Of a stretch of DNA of 6,732 nt, positions 5,413 to 6,732 are shown one piece after another (within the stretch, counting starts at the first letter, position 1; every line of letters begins with the position of its first letter). The position numbers and the translations under genes are program-made. Source of the stretch: Hyphomicrobiales bacterium (GTDB lineage Bacteria > Pseudomonadota > Alphaproteobacteria > Rhizobiales > JALURZ01); the NCBI GenBank assembly GCA_027058735.1, contig JALURZ010000011.1, positions 1 through 6,732 on the forward strand. The letters are read 5' to 3'. Under the pieces are notes generated by a model that was not told the DNA's origin, made no database searches, and saw only the letters and a list, made by a program, of their open reading frames with translations.

Positions 5413-5518
5413 CGCCAGGCGTAGGCGCGACGATTCGCGCGCGGCGCATTTTCATGCCGCTGCGTGTTCACGCCGCCGCGTGGAGACCGACCCGGCAATC
5501 AGACAGGATCTCAGCAAT

Positions 5519-6283
5519 ATGGCCCGCCGCAGGATTTTATACGAAGGCAAGGCGAAGGTGCTCTATGCCGGACCCGAACCGGGAACCCTGGTCCAGCATT
5601 TCAAGGATGACGCCACCGCGTTCAACGCGGAAAAGCGCGACACCGTGGAGGGCAAGGGGGTCCTGAACAACCGCATCTCGGAATATGTTTTTTCCCATTT
5701 GAACGAGATCGGCGTGCCCACTCATTTCATAAAACGGCTCAATATGCGCGAACAACTGGTTCACGAGGTTGAGATTATTCCGGTCGAGGTTGTGGTGCGC
5801 AACATCGCGGCGGGCTCGATCACCAAGCGGCTGGGCGTTGAGGAAGGCACCCGCCTGCCCCGCTCCATCATCGAGTTCTTCTACAAGAGCGACGAACTGG
5901 GCGATCCGATGATATCCGAAGAACACATCACGGCGTTCGGCTGGGCGAACCCCCAGGAGATCGACGACATGATGTCGCTCGCCATCCGGATCAACGATTT
6001 CCTGGGCGGAATGTTCGCGGCCATCGGCATCCGGCTGGTGGATTTCAAGCTGGAGTTCGGGCGCCAGGTCGAAAACGACATGGTGCGTACCATCCTGGCC
6101 GATGAAATCAGTCCCGACACCTGCCGGCTGTGGGACGCGCAGACCAACAACAAACTGGACAAGGACCGTTTCCGCCGGGATATGGGCGGGCTGGTCGAAG
6201 CCTATCGCGAGGTTGCCCAGCGGCTCGGCATCCTGCAGGAAAACGAACCGATCAAAACCAGGGGACCGGTTCTGGTGAAATAA
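5519..6283 (+). CDS. purC: Phosphoribosylaminoimidazole-succinocarboxamide synthase PurC
   Basis: A 254-residue enzyme that ligates aspartate to CAIR using ATP to form SAICAR, the substrate of PurB. It has the N-terminal RRRILYEGKAKVLY (residues 3-16), DDATAFNAEKRDTVEGKG (30-47), the first SAICAR synthetase signature IIPVEVVVRNIAAGS at 86-100, the second signature LVDFKLEFG at 173-181, and ADEISPDTCRLWD at 194-206. Length fits alphaproteobacterial PurC, somewhat longer than the enteric form of about 237. The frame is open to a GTG at 5480, but the ATG at 5519 begins exactly at the family N-terminus and has AGGA 10 nt upstream. purS follows after 31 nt and purQ after that, so these form one purine operon. 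It is divergent from the zeta gene. Confidence 0.97.
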   Translation: MARRRILYEGKAKVLYAGPEPGTLVQHFKDDATAFNAEKRDTVEGKGVLNNRISEYVFSHLNEIGVPTHFIKRLNMREQLVHEVEIIPVEVVVRNIAAGSITKRLGVEEGTRLPRSIIEFFYKSDELGDPMISEEHITAFGWANPQEIDDMMSLAIRINDFLGGMFAAIGIRLVDFKLEFGRQVENDMVRTILADEISPDTCRLWDAQTNNKLDKDRFRRDMGGLVEAYREVAQRLGILQENEPIKTRGPVLVK

Positions 6284-6314
6284 CCCGAACCCGGGCGCAG
6301 GGCTGATCGCGGCC

Positions 6315-6557
6315 ATGAAAGCCAATATCAAGATCACCCTCAAGAACGGTGTCCTCGACCCCCAGGGCAAGGCCATTTCCCACGCCCTGGAGGCGCTGGG
6401 GTTCAGCGGCGTCGATAGTGTGCGCCAGGGCAAGCTGATCGAAATCGAACTGGCCGAAAGCGATGCGGACAGGGCGCGCCAGTCCCTCGACGACATGTGC
6501 CGCAGACTGCTCGCCAACACGGTCATCGAAAACTACGAAATCGAGATTCTGGGCTGA
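6315..6557 (+). CDS. purS: Phosphoribosylformylglycinamidine synthase subunit PurS
   Basis: An 80-residue protein, the usual PurS length. It bridges PurQ (glutaminase) and the small form of PurL in the three-part FGAM synthetase, helping pass ammonia to the PurL site for FGAR amidation. The opening KANIKITLKNGVLDPQGKAISHALEALGF, the GVDSVRQGKLIEIEL core (residues 32-46) and the ending ANTVIENYEIEIL are characteristic. It lies 31 nt after purC. Its ribosome site is weak: the nearest purine run is GCAGGG about 12 nt upstream. Its TGA overlaps the purQ ATG by one base (TGATG), suggesting coupled translation that would keep PurS and PurQ in proportion. Presence of a separate PurS implies a short PurL encoded elsewhere, most likely downstream. 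Confidence 0.96.
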   Translation: MKANIKITLKNGVLDPQGKAISHALEALGFSGVDSVRQGKLIEIELAESDADRARQSLDDMCRRLLANTVIENYEIEILG

Positions 6558-6732
6558 TGAAGTCGAGCGTCATTGTTTTCCCCGGCTCCAATTGCGATCG
6601 CGATGCGGCGGTGGCGCTCAAAGCGGTGACGGGGACTGTGCCCGACATGGTCTGGCATGGCGAGGCGCGGGTGCCTGACTGCGACCTGATCGTGCTGCCC
6701 GGCGGATTTTCCTATGGCGATCACATCGGCCA
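6557..6732 (+). CDS. purQ: Phosphoribosylformylglycinamidine synthase subunit PurQ, N-terminal part (3' end outside window)
   Basis: The first 58 residues of PurQ, the class I glutamine amidotransferase that supplies ammonia to PurL in FGAM synthetase. MKSSVIVFPGSNCDRDAAVALKAV and the later DLIVLPGGFSYGD are the family pattern (V-x-x-F/L-P-G-S-N-x-D; P-G-G-F-S-Y-G-D). The nucleophile Cys in G-V-C-N-G and the His/Glu of the triad lie beyond the window. The last visible residues read GDHIG where most homologues I know have GDYLR followed by C/A-G, a local difference in the loop near the oxyanion hole. The start ATG overlaps the purS stop by one base and has no independent ribosome site of note, so coupled translation is likely. 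Confidence 0.93.
   Translation, partial: MKSSVIVFPGSNCDRDAAVALKAVTGTVPDMVWHGEARVPDCDLIVLPGGFSYGDHIG

Larger units (their letters stand above)
5232..5518. other. Divergent intergenic region between zeta gene and purC
   Basis: These 287 bp hold no coding frame I can support. Visible features are a candidate zeta promoter on the - strand (5312-5284), a weak candidate purC promoter on the + strand (5384-5412), and three short inverted repeats: CGGGA-TAT-TCCCG around 5259-5271, CGTCGC with GCGACG (5410-5415 and 5427-5432), and GCGTG-tt-CACGC (5462-5473). None is followed by a T-run. An AGGA at 5505-5508, 10 nt before the purC ATG, is its likely ribosome site. The region is longer than needed for two promoters, so a structured leader or small RNA is possible, but I recognise no known RNA family. 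Confidence 0.5.

Noticed and set aside
5410..5432. CGTCGC/GCGACG inverted repeat as a terminator
   Set aside because: The loop is 11 nt and no T-run follows on either strand. It lies upstream of both neighbouring genes, not after one.
5304..5498. A 64-codon open frame on the - strand in the zeta-purC gap
   Set aside because: It has no ribosome site or family pattern that I can see, overlaps the candidate promoters, and its composition is rich in Arg and Pro like other chance frames here.
5480..5518. Upstream GTG start for purC at 5480
   Set aside because: The 13 extra residues are not part of the PurC family N-terminus, and the ATG at 5519 has an AGGA site.
4176..5666. A 496-codon open frame on the + strand
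   Set aside because: It runs antisense to the aldolase and zeta genes and out of frame into purC. Its protein has no family pattern and is rich in Arg, Gly, His and Ala, as expected from the shadow of real genes in G/C-rich DNA.
5537..6526. A 329-codon open frame on the - strand
   Set aside because: It is antisense to purC and purS, both of which carry clear family motifs. The composition is typical of a shadow frame.
1..6732. Mobile element, phage, toxin-antitoxin or CRISPR system
   Set aside because: All complete genes are core metabolism or energy genes. There are no long direct or terminal repeats, no transposase or integrase motifs and no spaced repeats.

Overview
The window looks like chromosomal DNA of an alphaproteobacterium with high G+C content. 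The strongest taxonomic clue is a gene for the F1-ATPase zeta inhibitor (DUF1476 family), which is essentially alphaproteobacterial, placed beside purC. The de novo purine proteins and a PaaX-type regulator fit this. I cannot name a genus. I see no insertion sequence, integrase, tRNA, rRNA, CRISPR array or origin.

Layout: (1) Positions 1-315 hold the 3' end of a PaaX-family transcriptional regulator on the + strand. (2) Positions 321-2544, on the - strand, hold a tight thiamine salvage operon, thiM-thiE-thiD, with overlapping start and stop codons. It is preceded by a TPP riboswitch (2591-2697). A possible 13-codon leader ORF lies between the riboswitch and thiM and overlaps the thiM start. 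(3) Positions 2698-2808 form a divergent promoter region with a perfect 12-bp palindrome. (4) purB (2809-4101, +) meets a convergent HpcH/HpaI-family aldolase gene (4098-4880, -) at a shared CTAG, so the two stop codons overlap. (5) The ATPase zeta inhibitor gene (4908-5231, -) is followed by 287 bp without a convincing gene. (6) purC (5519-6283), purS (6315-6557) and the start of purQ (6557 to the window edge) run on the + strand.

Functionally, thiM, thiE and thiD salvage hydroxyethylthiazole and HMP to thiamine phosphate under feedback by TPP. PurC and PurB carry out consecutive purine steps (CAIR to SAICAR to AICAR), and PurB also converts adenylosuccinate to AMP. PurS and PurQ are two of the three parts of FGAM synthetase; purL is expected just downstream. 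The zeta protein limits ATP hydrolysis by F1. The aldolase has no evident pathway partner here.

Most of the window is ordinary core metabolism. I did not find a clear new multi-gene system. The points most worth a second look are the leader ORF between riboswitch and thiM, the diverged active-site motifs of ThiM, and the palindrome shared by the thi and purB promoters.
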